64,000 nucleotides of DNA from Sanderia malayensis. Taxonomy: Eukaryota; Cnidaria; Scyphozoa; Semaeostomeae; Pelagiidae. The notes beneath the pieces were generated by a model. The model was not told the DNA's origin and ran no database searches. It was given only the letters and a program-made list of their open reading frames with translations. The stretch is from assembly GCA_013076295.1 (NCBI GenBank), contig RQOL01000414.1, positions 1 through 64,000 of the forward strand, in the 5' to 3' direction. The position numbers and the translations under genes are program-made. Positions 30,711 through 41,874 of the stretch are shown here, piece by piece (the stretch's first letter is position 1; each line of letters begins with the position of its first letter).

Positions 30711-32296
30711 ATGGTGCTTTGTTTGTTCGTCAATTGTGGTAGAAAATCGGGAAAACGTAGTAGAAAGAAAGAGAAGGAGGTTGACGAAAATGGGCCTAAC
30801 CATGATGATCAGAACGAAGGTTCCTGCCTCAGTTTTTCTAGAGTTCCTGTCATCATTACCAATGAAGGCGAGGCGATGGAAGAACTGACAAGAGAGAGAA
30901 GACGGCGATGGATCTCAGCATTAAGTAGAGATGATTTGACGGAAAAGAAACTGGCAAACGATCGCGTGTGCAATCTACATTTTGTGTCTGGTAGGGCTGC
31001 CAAGAACTGGGATAGGTACAATGTCGACTGGGTGCGACACTGAGACTTGGACACTCTAAGAAGCTGGGAAAAGATCATGCCCTTGTTGAAGAAAGAGCTG
31101 CAAGGGTTGCAAGAAGACGTAAACGTGCAAACGATAGTTGTAAAAATGAAATTGAAGAGAAGAGAATGAGGGAAGATGACAGCCTGCGCATTGCCAGAAT
31201 CTTTGAAATCGAAGATGAACCAATGCCACAAATGGGAAATGAGATGGCATCAAATGAAGCAACAGATGTGCAGTTCACTGTTGATCCTGACCAATGCTTT
31301 CAGCCAGCAAAAGAAACTCAATTTTGTGATGCTGAAACAAATACTGATGAGCTTAATTATTTGTTCGAATCCCTAGCCATCAAAACAGAACAATTCACAC
31401 AAGAGTACTTCATTAATGATGATGCCAAAGTCAAGTTCTACACTGGACTGCCATCATATGACATCTTGCAGACAACTTTTGATTTTGTAAAGCCTGATGC
31501 TGATGGCAAATCATCTGCACTGCAGACCTTTCAGCAGTTTATACTAGTTTTGATGAAATTGAGGTTAAATGTACCCCATCAGGATCTTGCATACAGATTT
31601 GGTATATCGGTGCCAACAGTTTCAAGAATATTCAACAAATGGATGAATATCCTTGATAGAAAATTAAGTCCAATTATTTCATGGCCTGACAGGGAAGACT
31701 TGTGGCGTACTATGCCCAAGTGCTTTCGGTATTCTTTTGGTAAGAAGGTAACAGTGATCATTGACTGTTTCGAAGTATTTATTGAAAGACCATCAAATCT
31801 GTTGGCAAGGGCACAGACATACTCAAATTACAAGAGCCACAATACAGTTAAAGTGCTAATTGGTATTACTCCGCAAGGTACCATAAGTTTTGTATCTGAA
31901 GCATGGGGTGGGCGTACTTCAGACAAATTTCTCACAGATAATTGTGGAATTCTTAGACTACTCAAACCAGGAGACTTGGTGATGGCAGACAGGGGCTTCA
32001 CGATCCAAGAAAGCTTAATGTACTATCAAGCAGAATTGGCTATCCCTGCATTTACGAGAGGTAAAGATCAACTTGACCCCATTGATGTTGAGAAAACTAG
32101 GGGTATTGCAAACGTGAGGATACATGTGGAACGAGTGATAGGACTGTTGCGCAGAAAATACACAATCCTTCAAAGTACGCTGCCAATTGACTATCTTATT
32201 TGTTCAAATGGAAGTCAAAGCCCTCTCATTGACAAAATCATACGAGTGGCAGCTTCTTTAACAAATCTTTGCCCTTCAATTGTTCCATTTGAGTAA
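30711..32296 (+). pseudogene. ISL2EU transposase with THAP zinc finger, one frameshift
   Basis: Residues 1-110 (30711-31043) form a THAP domain: CLFVNC at the start, [11 protein letters not shown], then VCNLHFVSG (the final C-x2-H). A one-base loss near 31033 ends that frame. The continuation is open from about 31035 and reaches 32296. It has a basic coiled linker, a helix-turn-helix ([16 protein letters not shown]) and a DDE nuclease with [16 protein letters not shown] and [10 protein letters not shown] as catalytic strands. The THAP finger would bind the element ends. Family length is normal. Confidence 0.85.
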
Positions 32297-32534
32297 ATGA
32301 AACAGCCAAACTCATTTAATTTTGATCCTCAAGAACTTAGAAAATACTCCATCTGCAAAAGTTTGCCTTTTTGGCTTAAGTTAGATTTCGTACAATCTGT
32401 GTAAGTGCAAGTACTGCCAACTTAGCAACGATATGGCTAATGAGTTAAAATATCTCATCTTGATGTTTTTCAAAATATATGTTGCTTTAGAACCTTTAAT
32501 ACAAATCAAGTTTTTTAAAATAACAAAACGGTCT

Positions 32535-35318
32535 TCAAATAGTTGGGAACAATTCCATCTTCCCGGCTTTCAAACATTTAAACAAATGCTGTCTCAATTG
32601 GGCCACATCAAATTCAACTGTTTCTGGTGGTATGTAGTTCACTAGACAGGTTGCGAACGCTATCGCAAAAACACCACAGTCATACCCATTTTCTTGTTGC
32701 TGAACTGGAACAACATTTATTCCTTGGTAGATATCTGCTCCAATAAGGTTCTTTATTTGTTCCTCGATTTCATCTGATACAACATGGCTGTATAGGCTGT
32801 CATACAAGCTAACCATCCCTGGTAAACATCCAATTGAGCTTGTGCATACCCAGTGACTGTTTCCAGTGTGAAGTATTTGGACAAACTCACCTCCAACTAT
32901 GTCAAAGTTTCTAGATGGTCCTAGGGTTGGCCTCTGAAAGCCCTCAATAGCTTGATTACTGTTTCTTAGGTAAACATGTACCTGGTGAATAATATCACAG
33001 TCAAGCCAACCTTTTGGAGACACAACCAACTCAAAATGCCTTTCACGCAATGTTCCTAATTGTGCATACCGCTCTGCTTGCCCAATGGCTTCCTTGGTTA
33101 TGATGATGTCTCTTGACTCTTCCGCAATCACTGCCAGGCTATCCTTGTTTAAGATAGAACCTTCATGTGTACCTGTTTCCACTCCGAAGTGCTGGGACAC
33201 TCTTCCAATTTTCAACTCTGGTTGACCTTGTGGATTTGCTTTGCACTTGTCACATTGCCAAGTGGTCTTACTGTTGTTTGGTTTTCTTTTGTAGCCCAAA
33301 CAGCTGATGTGGAAGAATTTTCCATTTTCACAGAGAGGATTATGGCATTCAATAATTTTATCTTCAATCTTTGCCTTTTGTTGGCAAATGCAAACACTTT
33401 CAAGAGAAAGTGCTTTTGTTGAAGTAATATCTTTTGTTTTGGGCTGTGTTTTTCTTTTGAACTCAGGTAGCCTTTGACAGTGGGGACAATACCAGTTATT
33501 GGAAAAGTGTGCCACTTTAAGACAGGACGGGTGATACAATGAAATTGGACAGTCCACATTCTGACATTTCACTGTACGCTCCCCAGTTTCTTCACCACAA
33601 AAACAGACCCTCGTGTCACCTATCTTTGCTTGATTTGACAAGTGACACTTGCGTGTGTACCATCTACCAAGAATTTCTGGGAGTACACAATATTGCCAAA
33701 ACTGAGACAGTCTTGGCAAAACTTTGTCCCAGTGGCATTGGTCAGGGATTATCCTTTCATGGAGGAAAGCAGACTTTGATGTTGCAAAACCAAAGACAAC
33801 AAAATCACAAAACGGAAGCTCTGTGGTGAATATCTGCTGTTGTACTTGGTAGAAATATTGGTGGTTTCTTTTCAGAATCACTTCACCATCTGGATCTTTC
33901 ATTAAACAGCTGCTGGGTTTTTCCAAGTATCCATCAATATCAATGCCGTCCATACAAAATGGACATTTAACTTCCCCACATCCAATTCCACAGCAGTCGC
34001 ATGATGACAAAAAATCTGGTGTTGCATGAATGAAAGGGCTCCTCTTGTTGATAAACATGCCACATTGGATTGCTTTATAATTCACATGTTTCTTCTTCAT
34101 ATCTATCTCAAATAGCTTGATTGCTGCTTTCTCATGTTGACATCCATATTCAGTGGCAGCATTCGTAAACTTGAAAATTTCTGGGTAACAGATTGACTTT
34201 ATAAGTGATTGAGATGGCTTGCTGGGATCTGTGTGGCTTGCTGACTTACTCATAGAAGCACCAATCCTTCCAGCTCGGTGATGGAAAAATCCACTGCCCT
34301 TTGCCTGGCTCTTTGTATCAAGCTCGATTTGTTTTGCATCTTCATCCGAGATAGTAATATGGATATCCGAGCAGGCTTTTATTAGATCATGGTACTCATA
34401 GTCAAGGTACTTTTATAAAAAAGATCTGGAATTGTTGCAATGTTACTGGCTTCTCGATATGAATGAATTGGCATATGGTGGTACAAGACTAAGTGCTGCA
34501 GGCTTTACTTTGCATTTACTCAGTGCTTCATAAAAGGATTTCATATCATCCTCACTGAGACAGGGGTGTCTCCCTTTGCTGAGCTATCAAGTTTTTTATG
34601 ATTCTCATTCATTCTTCCCGCTGGATCTTGCTCAAAATTGTTGACTGCATGGTCTAAGTCCTTCTTTAGTTTCTTTGCAGATTTAAAATTAATATCTTTG
34701 ACAGGAGAATATGAGATTTCCTTCACATAAGAAGGGGAGGATCCAGGTGCATTTTACTTGGGTGCAGGCTAATTTTCCGTTAAGTCTTGTCCACACTTCA
34801 AGATAAAAAAGCATGCTTGCAACGTGAGAACAGCATTTCTCCAAGGCCAGCCATGCAGCCAATACAATGTGCAGAAAAGATAGTCCCATCATTCTCTGTA
34901 ATGATCCAAACTGGCACTGGGGCTGACATTCATCCTTTGAGAATGTCGTACTTTCCCCAGAACGACGAATCTTTTTACTGACTATCTTTCCTTGTACGGA
35001 GGTGATAAAGCCAGATACCATATGGTTGTATGCCTCCAAGCTCCTGAAAGCCTTGAATTGGTTCTTTGTGTAATAACTCGTATCAAGTACGAGGTACGAT
35101 AGCAAGTCGGTGGCTTCTACAGGAGGCAAACATCCTGGATCGAAACTGTTCTCAGGAATCAACAGCGGATCAACGCCGATATACGCGATTTTTTCCGTGT
35201 AACGCTTCAAAACATGGCTCTCCAGCTTTTTGGCATAGTTGGACAACGATACAGTAACCTTTCCTTTGATTTCGGAGGTCGATATGACCGATGAATCTTT
35301 GTAATTATCTTCCGCCAT
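32535..35318 (-). pseudogene. ISL2EU accessory protein: SWIM finger, YqaJ nuclease, PHD fingers, Ulp1 protease
   Basis: It starts at MAEDNYKDSS (35318). An N-terminal region with SYLVLDTSYYTKNQFKAF leads into a SWIM-type zinc finger (about 34880-34830, broken by frameshifts), then KDINFKSAKKLKKDL. After more breaks a 572-residue frame (34253-32535) holds a YqaJ exonuclease domain with PDF (Asp80) and GEVKC (Glu94, Lys96), two PHD-like fingers (about residues 215-265 and 280-345) and a C48/Ulp1-like cysteine protease (HW, YDSL, Q and DCG in the last 120 residues). YqaJ with ISL2EU is known. The appended protease suggests deSUMOylation or processing; that is inference. Confidence 0.8.
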
Positions 35319-35422
35319 TGCACACATGACACATGGCCTACATTTACAAACAAAAGTGGAACACCAACATGGCGGCAGTCTCGTTTTGAAAATTGACGTG
35401 ACGTCACGTGAAAACGATCTAT

Positions 35423-36350
35423 AGAAGGATGCAGGATGATTTATAGGAGCTTGAGGATTGGACGGAGATAATGGATGTACAGAGCCAGAGCAATTTAAAG
35501 AGGAGCTAGGTTGATGAAAGGGAACAGATTGCTGTAAAGAAACTGATGGAGGGAATCTCAATGAGCTGTGGCCTTCTGCCTGCATTTCCATTGTAAAAAT
35601 CACATTATGGATTTGATGCTTTGCAATACGCTGCTCTCTTTCTCCAAGTTTGTGCAATTCTGCAGATACCAGCATACCGAAAAGATTGATGTCATCTTTC
35701 TTGGGCTCTTCTTGTGAACCTCCAAAAGCCTTCTGCATTGATTTCAATACACGAAGCTCTTCTTTGTCCAAATCTGGTTTTTTTACCACTTTTGCTGCCC
35801 TGTCACTTCTGAAATATCATTTGCACATGGTCTTTTTCCAGTATTCCGCGGTGTTTCCAAGCAGTTTCCATGCTCCTCATCAAAAAGCTGCTGCTCCATA
35901 GTGGCCTCATAAAAATTTCCTTCATTAATATCATTGTTGTCAACAATTGACCCTGAATCCATGGTAGGAGTTGGACTTGGCATTGCTTTTTCAATGCTCG
36001 GTGTTGACAAAATTGTCTTTGTTGCTCGTAGCTTGATATATGGTATCAACCATGCAAGAAATGAATAATTTTGGATGTTCTCTTTGGCTTTCTGAACAGC
36101 ACTGGCCGATGTTCCGGATCTTTTTGTCTTCTTCAAATCGAGCCTTCTTTTACTGAATCTCTTTTTTGAATTTTCAAAAAGTTGCTTGATTCTTTCACCT
36201 ATGATTAAAATCAAACAAATGCTACATCATTAAGTACAGTGTGGATTATCTGGCTTGATATCTATTCAGAAGAAACAGGGAGAGGCAAACACACAACCAG
36301 TGTAGAGCAAAATAAAAATAAAATAAATATAAAACATTTCTTACATACCA
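35423..36350 (-). pseudogene. MADF/BESS-type DNA-binding gene, interrupted by ISL2EU
   Basis: Exon text NIAAQRNIENG ends at a GTATGTAAG donor (36349), and the next exon starts after ATCATAG near 36199 with ERIKQLFENSKKRFSKRR, the second half of a MADF-like domain, then SFLAWLIPYIK. A frame change near 35785 leads to LRVLKSMQKAFGG...INLFGMLVSAELHKLGEREQRIAKHQI, a BESS-like tail, then a Pro/Ser-rich region. Such genes are usual partners of Harbinger transposases. A stop upstream of the first exon piece and the ISL2EU insertion make it a pseudogene. The terminal part is at 30394-30520. Confidence 0.6.
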
Positions 36351-36720
36351 TTTTCGATATTCCTCTGTGCAGCAATATTGTTACAAGCATTTTTGTTAAT
36401 ACTTATATCCTTCTAGTATTTTTTCGTTTTATCGTAAATACACAGGAATTGTCTAAAGGCTTCAGATTCGAAATAGAAAATAGAAATAGAAAATAGAATA
36501 GGAAATAGAAATAGAAAATCTGCACTTTCTTCAAATTGCAGATTTTCAATTTTCATTTTTAAATGGTAAAATTGCAAATCGATAAAATTTACTTTGAATT
36601 ATTGTACGGTTACATTTACAACTTTGCTTTGAAAAGCGGAAATGACAATAAATTCTCACGATTTCCTATGAAAATTCCTTAAATTATTTAGAACAAGGAA
36701 ATTGACAGCAGCGGATTACC

Positions 36721-36768
36721 ATTACCCCGAAATAAGATCTAGAAGTTTTGATGTCATTTCGGGGTAAT
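36721..36768. repeat. Perfect 13-bp inverted repeat
   Basis: ATTACCCCGAAAT (36721-36733) and ATTTCGGGGTAAT (36756-36768) flank 22 bases. It sits just outside the MITE at 36816. A related TAATCGGGGTACTC phrase lies on the MITE's other side near 37486, so it may be a relic of an older element into which the MITE inserted. Confidence 0.7.
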
Positions 36769-36815
36769 CGCACACAGTTTTATCATGAATACAGTTTAAA
36801 ACACAATTACAGTAA

Positions 36816-37445
36816 AGCCTAGTATCCATATAGTCGTTGAGGGTCGTTGAGGGTCGTTGGCAGTCTTTATGAGTCGCTGAAAATTAGGATCAGCGATGTG
36901 TATCCATATAGTCGTTGAGGGTCTTTGAGGGTCGTTGGCAGTCTTTCGCAGTCGTCGAGAGAATGTGATAAGAAAGCGCACACAATAACAAAGTGGCGCC
37001 AAATTTGTACGTTTGAAACATGGCAGAGGCACACACGGAATTTTTGTTGTTGTTTTTCGCAAATATCATGTGTGTAAAAAGACCAAATACTTCTGCCATA
37101 AATTCGGACAAACCTAAGGCTCCAAAATTGCTATTTTGTAGCGAGTCAAACATCTCGAAATACCCCCACGTGGCCTTTGGCATCTTTACTTTGGCAAGAA
37201 AACATGTCATATTACCATAATTCAAAGGATTCTCAGTCGTTTTATACGTGTTGACGGTCGTTGAGGGTCGCTGAGATAGAAACTTTTCTATCTCGACGAC
37301 CCTCAAAGACCCAGTCGTTTTGGGTTGTTGGAAGGATTAAAATCAATTTTTGACAGGTCTCTGCGTGATCGTTAATCTTTTCAGCGACTCCCAAAGACTG
37401 CCAAAGACCCTCAACGACCCTCAACGACTATATGGATACTAGGCT
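36816..37445. mobile_element. 630-bp MITE with GTCGTTGAGGGT sub-terminal repeats
   Basis: Inverted ends of about 65 bp start AGCCTAGTATCCATATAGTC on both strands, flanked by TAA on each side (36813-36815 and 37446-37448), as for Harbinger targets. Sub-terminal GTCGTTGAGGGTCGTTG tracts recur inside, at about 36914 and 37255. A 10-bp-arm palindrome (GAGATAGAAA/TTTCTATCTC) is at 37273-37294. There are no coding regions. Confidence 0.85.
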
Positions 37446-38041
37446 TAAGTGTCCTCATTACGGATTACCACGATTACAGCTAATCGTAATCGGGGTACTC
37501 GGGATAAACCTCAAGTGAGTACCAGGCTTAAGGGATGGCTTAATGGACTTGGCAAGAAAGGATGCAACCAATGAAGGCGGTGGAAATAAAATATTTCAAT
37601 ATTTGAAATACGACTTTCTTGTCATTTATGTCTACAAACCAATCAATATACGCATATTTAGGATTTTAACTTCAAAGCCCAAATATTATTTCAACTCAGT
37701 GAGAGAAAAGCTCCACGGCTACGTCATGACAATACAGTCAACTTTTAAGGTGGTATGGGAAAATATGTGCCATTAGATTATGCAAATAAGTTGTTAAATG
37801 GGGAAGCAAAACAAGAGGTAAAAAGAAATATGGCATTTTCACAGAAAAACAACAGATCGAGTTGGAAAATCTTTTAAAAGTAACAGAGGCATAGAACAAA
37901 GCTCAGCCCAAGTGCTAAATACTCATCAATTGGAACCCATAAGAAAAACTTACTTGAAAATGAATTTTCATTCATGGTCAGTGAATTAAGAGATGACAAA
38001 TTATACGAAGAAATAGAAGGAGGGGCACATAAAAGCTTTCC
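37446..38041. other. No recognised gene
   Basis: GGTACTC/GAGTACC is a small inverted repeat near 37490-37520. A plus-strand stretch around 37755-37875 reads like AT-rich coding sequence (VPLDYANKLLNGEAKQ) but stops quickly and matches no family I know. Confidence 0.35.
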
Positions 38042-38105
38042 TAAGGAGGCTATCACATGAGCCCATTTGACCGGGCTGGCCCTGTTTGTGGGGCTAAAAC
38101 CATCA

Positions 38106-38251
38106 CATACTACCTAATATATAGATTCTGTGGAGTAACGTGACAAGGGCTCGAAACTACGCTGAAACAATAGATTTGACGCAAACCAATAGGTTGAACG
38201 GCTCAAAACAATGGGACGAAACGCCGAACCGTGTGATCACAAAGGCTTTTT
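38106..38251 (-). promoter_or_regulatory. Promoter-like module, copy in the Harbinger-like element
   Basis: Read on the minus strand it has AAAAAAGCCTTTGTGATC, CCCATTGTTTTG, a CTATTGTTTC motif, GTCACGTTAC and AGAATCTATATATTAG. This is the same order as the module before the Polinton genes (5786-5936). A third related copy is at 42677-42815 on the plus strand. Function is inferred only from the TATA-like end. Confidence 0.4.
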
Positions 38252-38887
38252 TGTATGTGGATATATGACAATGAAATTCACATTGAATGTTTAGTTTATT
38301 AATTTAACCAGGGTAATGGATTTTGTTTTTCGATTTTCTCCCAAATTTTTTAATTATTCCACTAATTATTCTGCTAATTTTACTATCACGAAAAAACTAC
38401 CCTTTACCCTGGCCAAAATTCCAAATTCGTGTCGCAAACTCTATTTTCGAACAAATTATTCGCTGTTCATGTGACCGTTTCTCCTTTTGCTGTAATTTGA
38501 TTGGATCTGCCGCGACTTCACGTGAACAGTCACACATTTTTCGCTATCATGCAAATTTGCCCTCGGGTTGAACAGCAGGTACTTTTGGAGAAGACGCGGG
38601 TTTTTGTTTTGCACACAAAGGATAACTCGGCACCTTTCAAAGTGTTTTATGACCTGAATTATCTTTGTAAAGACTTGCTAATTGTTGAAATACCTCTGGA
38701 AAATTACAGGAGACAGTTGAGAACACAGGTGATAGCTTTGTTTTGTTTTTTGATTGAAATAGTTGTAGTTTAGGTGGTAGGCAACCACCATTGTTGCTTC
38801 GGCATGCTTGCGATGCTTTGGCCTAATGTAAGCAAGCCCAAATTTTTAATCAACAAATTATGATAAGGGGTTATCAGGCGAGTGAAG

Positions 38888-39235
38888 GCATGAGCGTAAG
38901 CCAATGTAGCGCACGAAGTGCGCCCACCACAGGTGAGCGTAACGAGGTGCACTAAGTGCACAAACCACAGGTGAGCGTAGCGAGCTTACCCATTGTACGT
39001 AGGGTTGAAGGGGGCATGAGGGTAAGCGAATGCAGTGCACGAAATGCGCAAACCCCAGGCAAGCGTAGCGAGTTTACCCATTGTAAGAGGGGTTGAAGGG
39101 GGCATGAGCGTAAGCAAATGCAGCACACAAAGTGCACAAACTACAGGTGAGCGTAGCGAGCTTACACATTGTACGTGGGGTTGAAGGGGGCATGAGGGTA
39201 AGCGAATGCAGTGCACGAAGTGCGCCACGATAGTT
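38888..39235. repeat. 88-bp tandem repeat rich in short palindromes
   Basis: GGCATGAGxGTAAGC begins copies at 38888, 39013, 39101 and 39189. The last two intervals are exactly 88 bp and the first is 88 plus a 37-bp partial duplication. Each copy holds GCGCACGAAGTGCGC-like and GAGCGTAGCGAGC-like palindromes and corresponds, on the other strand, to the GC-rich CTAG-edged repeat. Confidence 0.85.
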
Positions 39236-39769
39236 CATCTGCGTTCTGAAATCCATTATACATTTTAATACGTTTTCTAGCCTTTCATCAGACCATCTTA
39301 ATGATTTTCTGTTGTTGGCAGCCATCTTGTATTCTGCTTTTCACTTTTGGCCTTGCACTTCACTTTCAACACATGCCTACTGTCATTATTTTCAGCCTGC
39401 TTTTCCGGGCTGGAGCGACTACATCGGGAAAAATCAGCCCGTTCAACCAGGATTTCCCTTGGTGAAAGTGGGTCTCATGTGATAGCAAGAGGTGTTTTAT
39501 GTGTGTTTGTCATGGATAGTGAGATCTCAGCAATCCAGGCGAGCCTGGTCAGCTGGGCTCATGTGATAAGGCCCTAAGTTCCAAAGAAATGATACATTTC
39601 ATTTGCAAAAATGAGACAGTTGAATAAATAATAGAATTAAGCATATAGAAATACAAAATACATTGAACAACAGAGTTAATGGAAATTAAACTGTTGTCAG
39701 TTTTAAAGAAAATGCATTTTAGGTACTATACATGCACCACAGCATATTAAATATGCTTTGTCTTCTTTG

Positions 39770-39812
39770 TTCAATTAAATAATTCTTCAACCAGATCATC
39801 AATTTCTACATT
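39770..39812 (-). pseudogene. Harbinger transposase C-terminal scrap
   Basis: On the minus strand, EIDDLVEELFN lies just before a stop, matching the last residues (DDLVEEIY) of the transposase at 8527-9855. Only this tail and 3' flank are recognisable, next to the TAA-flanked element end at 39574. Confidence 0.45.
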
Positions 39813-40151
39813 AGTGGACCAAGAAATATTGAAAGGCTAGTTTAAGCAAAGTTCTCTATTTAATAATACTAGAGAATTTACGAAATATCGACGGCTATGG
39901 CAACACCAACCCCAGCATGCTAAAGAGGTCATTGTCTGCATTCCAGCAAAAGCCATATTATGATATTTCTTTCGGGAACTTCAACGTGAAAAGTGGCTGG
40001 AAAGTCAGAATGGCCCAATTTCAGTTAAATTTTATGCCACCTATTGTTTTGTGCGATTGCGACAGGACAGGTAAAGTAATAACCTACTGTACTCGAGCCC
40101 AGAAAGAAGAAGCAAGCATAAACAAGAGTTTTTCTTGAATTTTGTTTCGTC

Positions 40152-41241
40152 ATGCCTAAATTTTGGAAGAATAGGATATCACTACTGGAAGCACATATGT
40201 CAAACTTAATCAGCACGGAAGAGTTTGTGGTCCTGTGTGATCTGAACACCTCAAATAGTCCTGACTTGCCATACTGGAAATACTCTGCTTTTGACCTTGA
40301 TACCTTGGAAGACGACCAACGTAAAACAGAATTTCGTTTATATAGAAATGATATTTATGATATGGTTGGTATTTCAGGCATACCAAACGTAAGAACTTGT
40401 TATAATGGCATCAAAGTTGATGGCACTGAGGCATTGTCTAGTTTGCTGAAAATATTTGCATACCCTTGCAGGTATTTAGACATGGCTGCCAGGTTTGCAC
40501 GCCCAGTGCCTCAGTTATGCATCGTAACACAACATGTCATGAGTATTATATATAACCGTCCGCTCGTATAACCAATGAAGTCATTTGCTTTCCAACTTAA
40601 ATCAACCTTGGCTGTCTCAAGGGAATTTGAAACACTTTGCAAACACCATACACCAAAAGGGAGCTCCTTTAGTCAACTGTTCGGGATTCATAGATGGTAT
40701 TGTCAGGGCAGTGTGTCGTCCAGGAAAGAACCAGCAAGTTCTTTATAACAGATATAAGAAAATCCATGCCATTAAATTTCAATCAACTGCAGCTCCGAAT
40801 GGTCTAAGTGCCACTTTATATGGTCCAGTGGAGGGGAAGAGACAGGATTGTGCTATTCTTGCTGCCCTGGCCTCCTAAATCAAGTGCACCAGTATTCTGT
40901 GTCTCCAAATGGTAACATTTTGTGTGTATGGTGACCCTGCGTATGCTTTGAGGCCACAGCTCCAGGCGCCATTTAAAGGTGCCCACCTAAGTGTTTTACA
41001 GAAAGACTGGAACAAATACACGAGGCAAGTGAGAATTTTAGTTGAGTGGCTGTTTGGAGACATCATTAATTATTGCAAATTTATGGATTTCAAGAAGAAC
41101 TTAAAAGTTCAACTTAGTTCAGTGGGGAAAATGTACATTACTTGTGCTATTCTTCAAAATGCTCGTTCTTGTCTGTATGGCTCTTTAACAGCAGATTGCT
41201 TTGGTCTTCCAGCTCCTCCTGTTTCTGACTACTTCATATAA
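40152..41241 (+). pseudogene. Second Harbinger transposase (DDE_Tnp_4), three frames
   Basis: Frame 1 (40152-40571) has FRLYRNDIYDMV and FAYPCRYLDMAARF, the N-terminal half. Frame 2 (40585-40878) has CSGFIDGIVRAVCRP with the first Asp and LYGPVEGKRQD. Frame 3 (40909-41241) has VYGDPAYALR with the second Asp and VEWLFGDI with the Glu. Breaks lie near 40571 and 40880. It belongs to a different subgroup from the copy at 8527 (GTVRPICRP/EWLFGDI type against DETQIPI/YGRLKARW). The catalytic residues are conserved but the gene is dead. Confidence 0.85.
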
Positions 41242-41874
41242 TTTATGTACTGACAGTTGTAACCTTTGATAATTTCAAGAACTTCTGAAATCAGTCCAAT
41301 CAACAAACTGTCAATCTATCAAAGCTTATTAACTTTTGAGAATTAACTTTGTGAAAAATATTTAGCAGGAATCTATAGAAGACTTTATGTCTAACCAAGA
41401 GAGAGATGTGAATTTATAAAAAAAGCCTTTAGTCCCACAAAAGATGGCCTCCATCCATCAAAAATGATTTAGCAATAGTATTAACATTTACGTTTCATAG
41501 CTGGATTTTGAAATTTCAGCAATGATCGATTCCAGCAAACCATTCTGAATCAAGACAAAGTGAACGCTCAGCCCAAAATCAAAGACAATATCCAAATCCC
41601 TGCTGGTATGACTTGACCACGAAAGCAAAACAATACCAAAAACAGATTAATAAATGCCGAAAGCCCCAGGTCAAAAGAAAAACCAAATGAATGGACATAG
41701 TCATCAACAATTTGAAAGTTGAGGACCAGGTAAGCTAAATATCATTTCCCAATGGTTCTAAAACGTCTCACTGCAATGACACAGACAAACACATAAACGG
41801 ATCCGTGTCTGAAAAAGTTAGCATGTGTGCAGAGTGGCAAAAGACCTCCTCTGCCAGGTCCCCTCTATTTATGA
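41242..41874. other. No gene recognised
   Basis: 3' flank of the Harbinger transposase. No terminal repeats or coding frames are recognised. Confidence 0.4.

Larger units (their letters stand above)
30523..35420. mobile_element. ISL2EU-type DNA transposon (THAP transposase plus YqaJ nuclease)
   Basis: Ends read AGATCGTTTTCAC on the left (30523) and its complement on the right (35420), followed inward by related CCGCCAT..GGTGTTCCA stretches, with a 2-bp AT duplication (30521-30522 and 35421-35422; the palindromic ATAGATC edge leaves one or two bases of doubt). It carries two convergent genes: plus-strand THAP transposase and minus-strand SWIM/YqaJ/PHD/Ulp1 protein. THAP transposase plus YqaJ is the known ISL2EU (IS4EU) gene pair. 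It lies inside the 3' coding part of a MADF/BESS-type gene. Confidence 0.85.
38045..39574. mobile_element. 1.53-kb non-autonomous Harbinger-like element
   Basis: Ends are GGAGGCTATCACATGAGCCC on the left and GGGCCTTATCACATGAGCCC read on the minus strand from 39574, flanked by TAA (38042-38044 and 39575-39577). The termini resemble the GGGCCTGTTTATATGAG terminus at 8350, so the Harbinger lineage there may mobilise it. Inside are a promoter-like module, an 88-bp tandem array and about 1 kb that recurs inverted at 41875-42820. No transposase frame is present. Confidence 0.82.
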
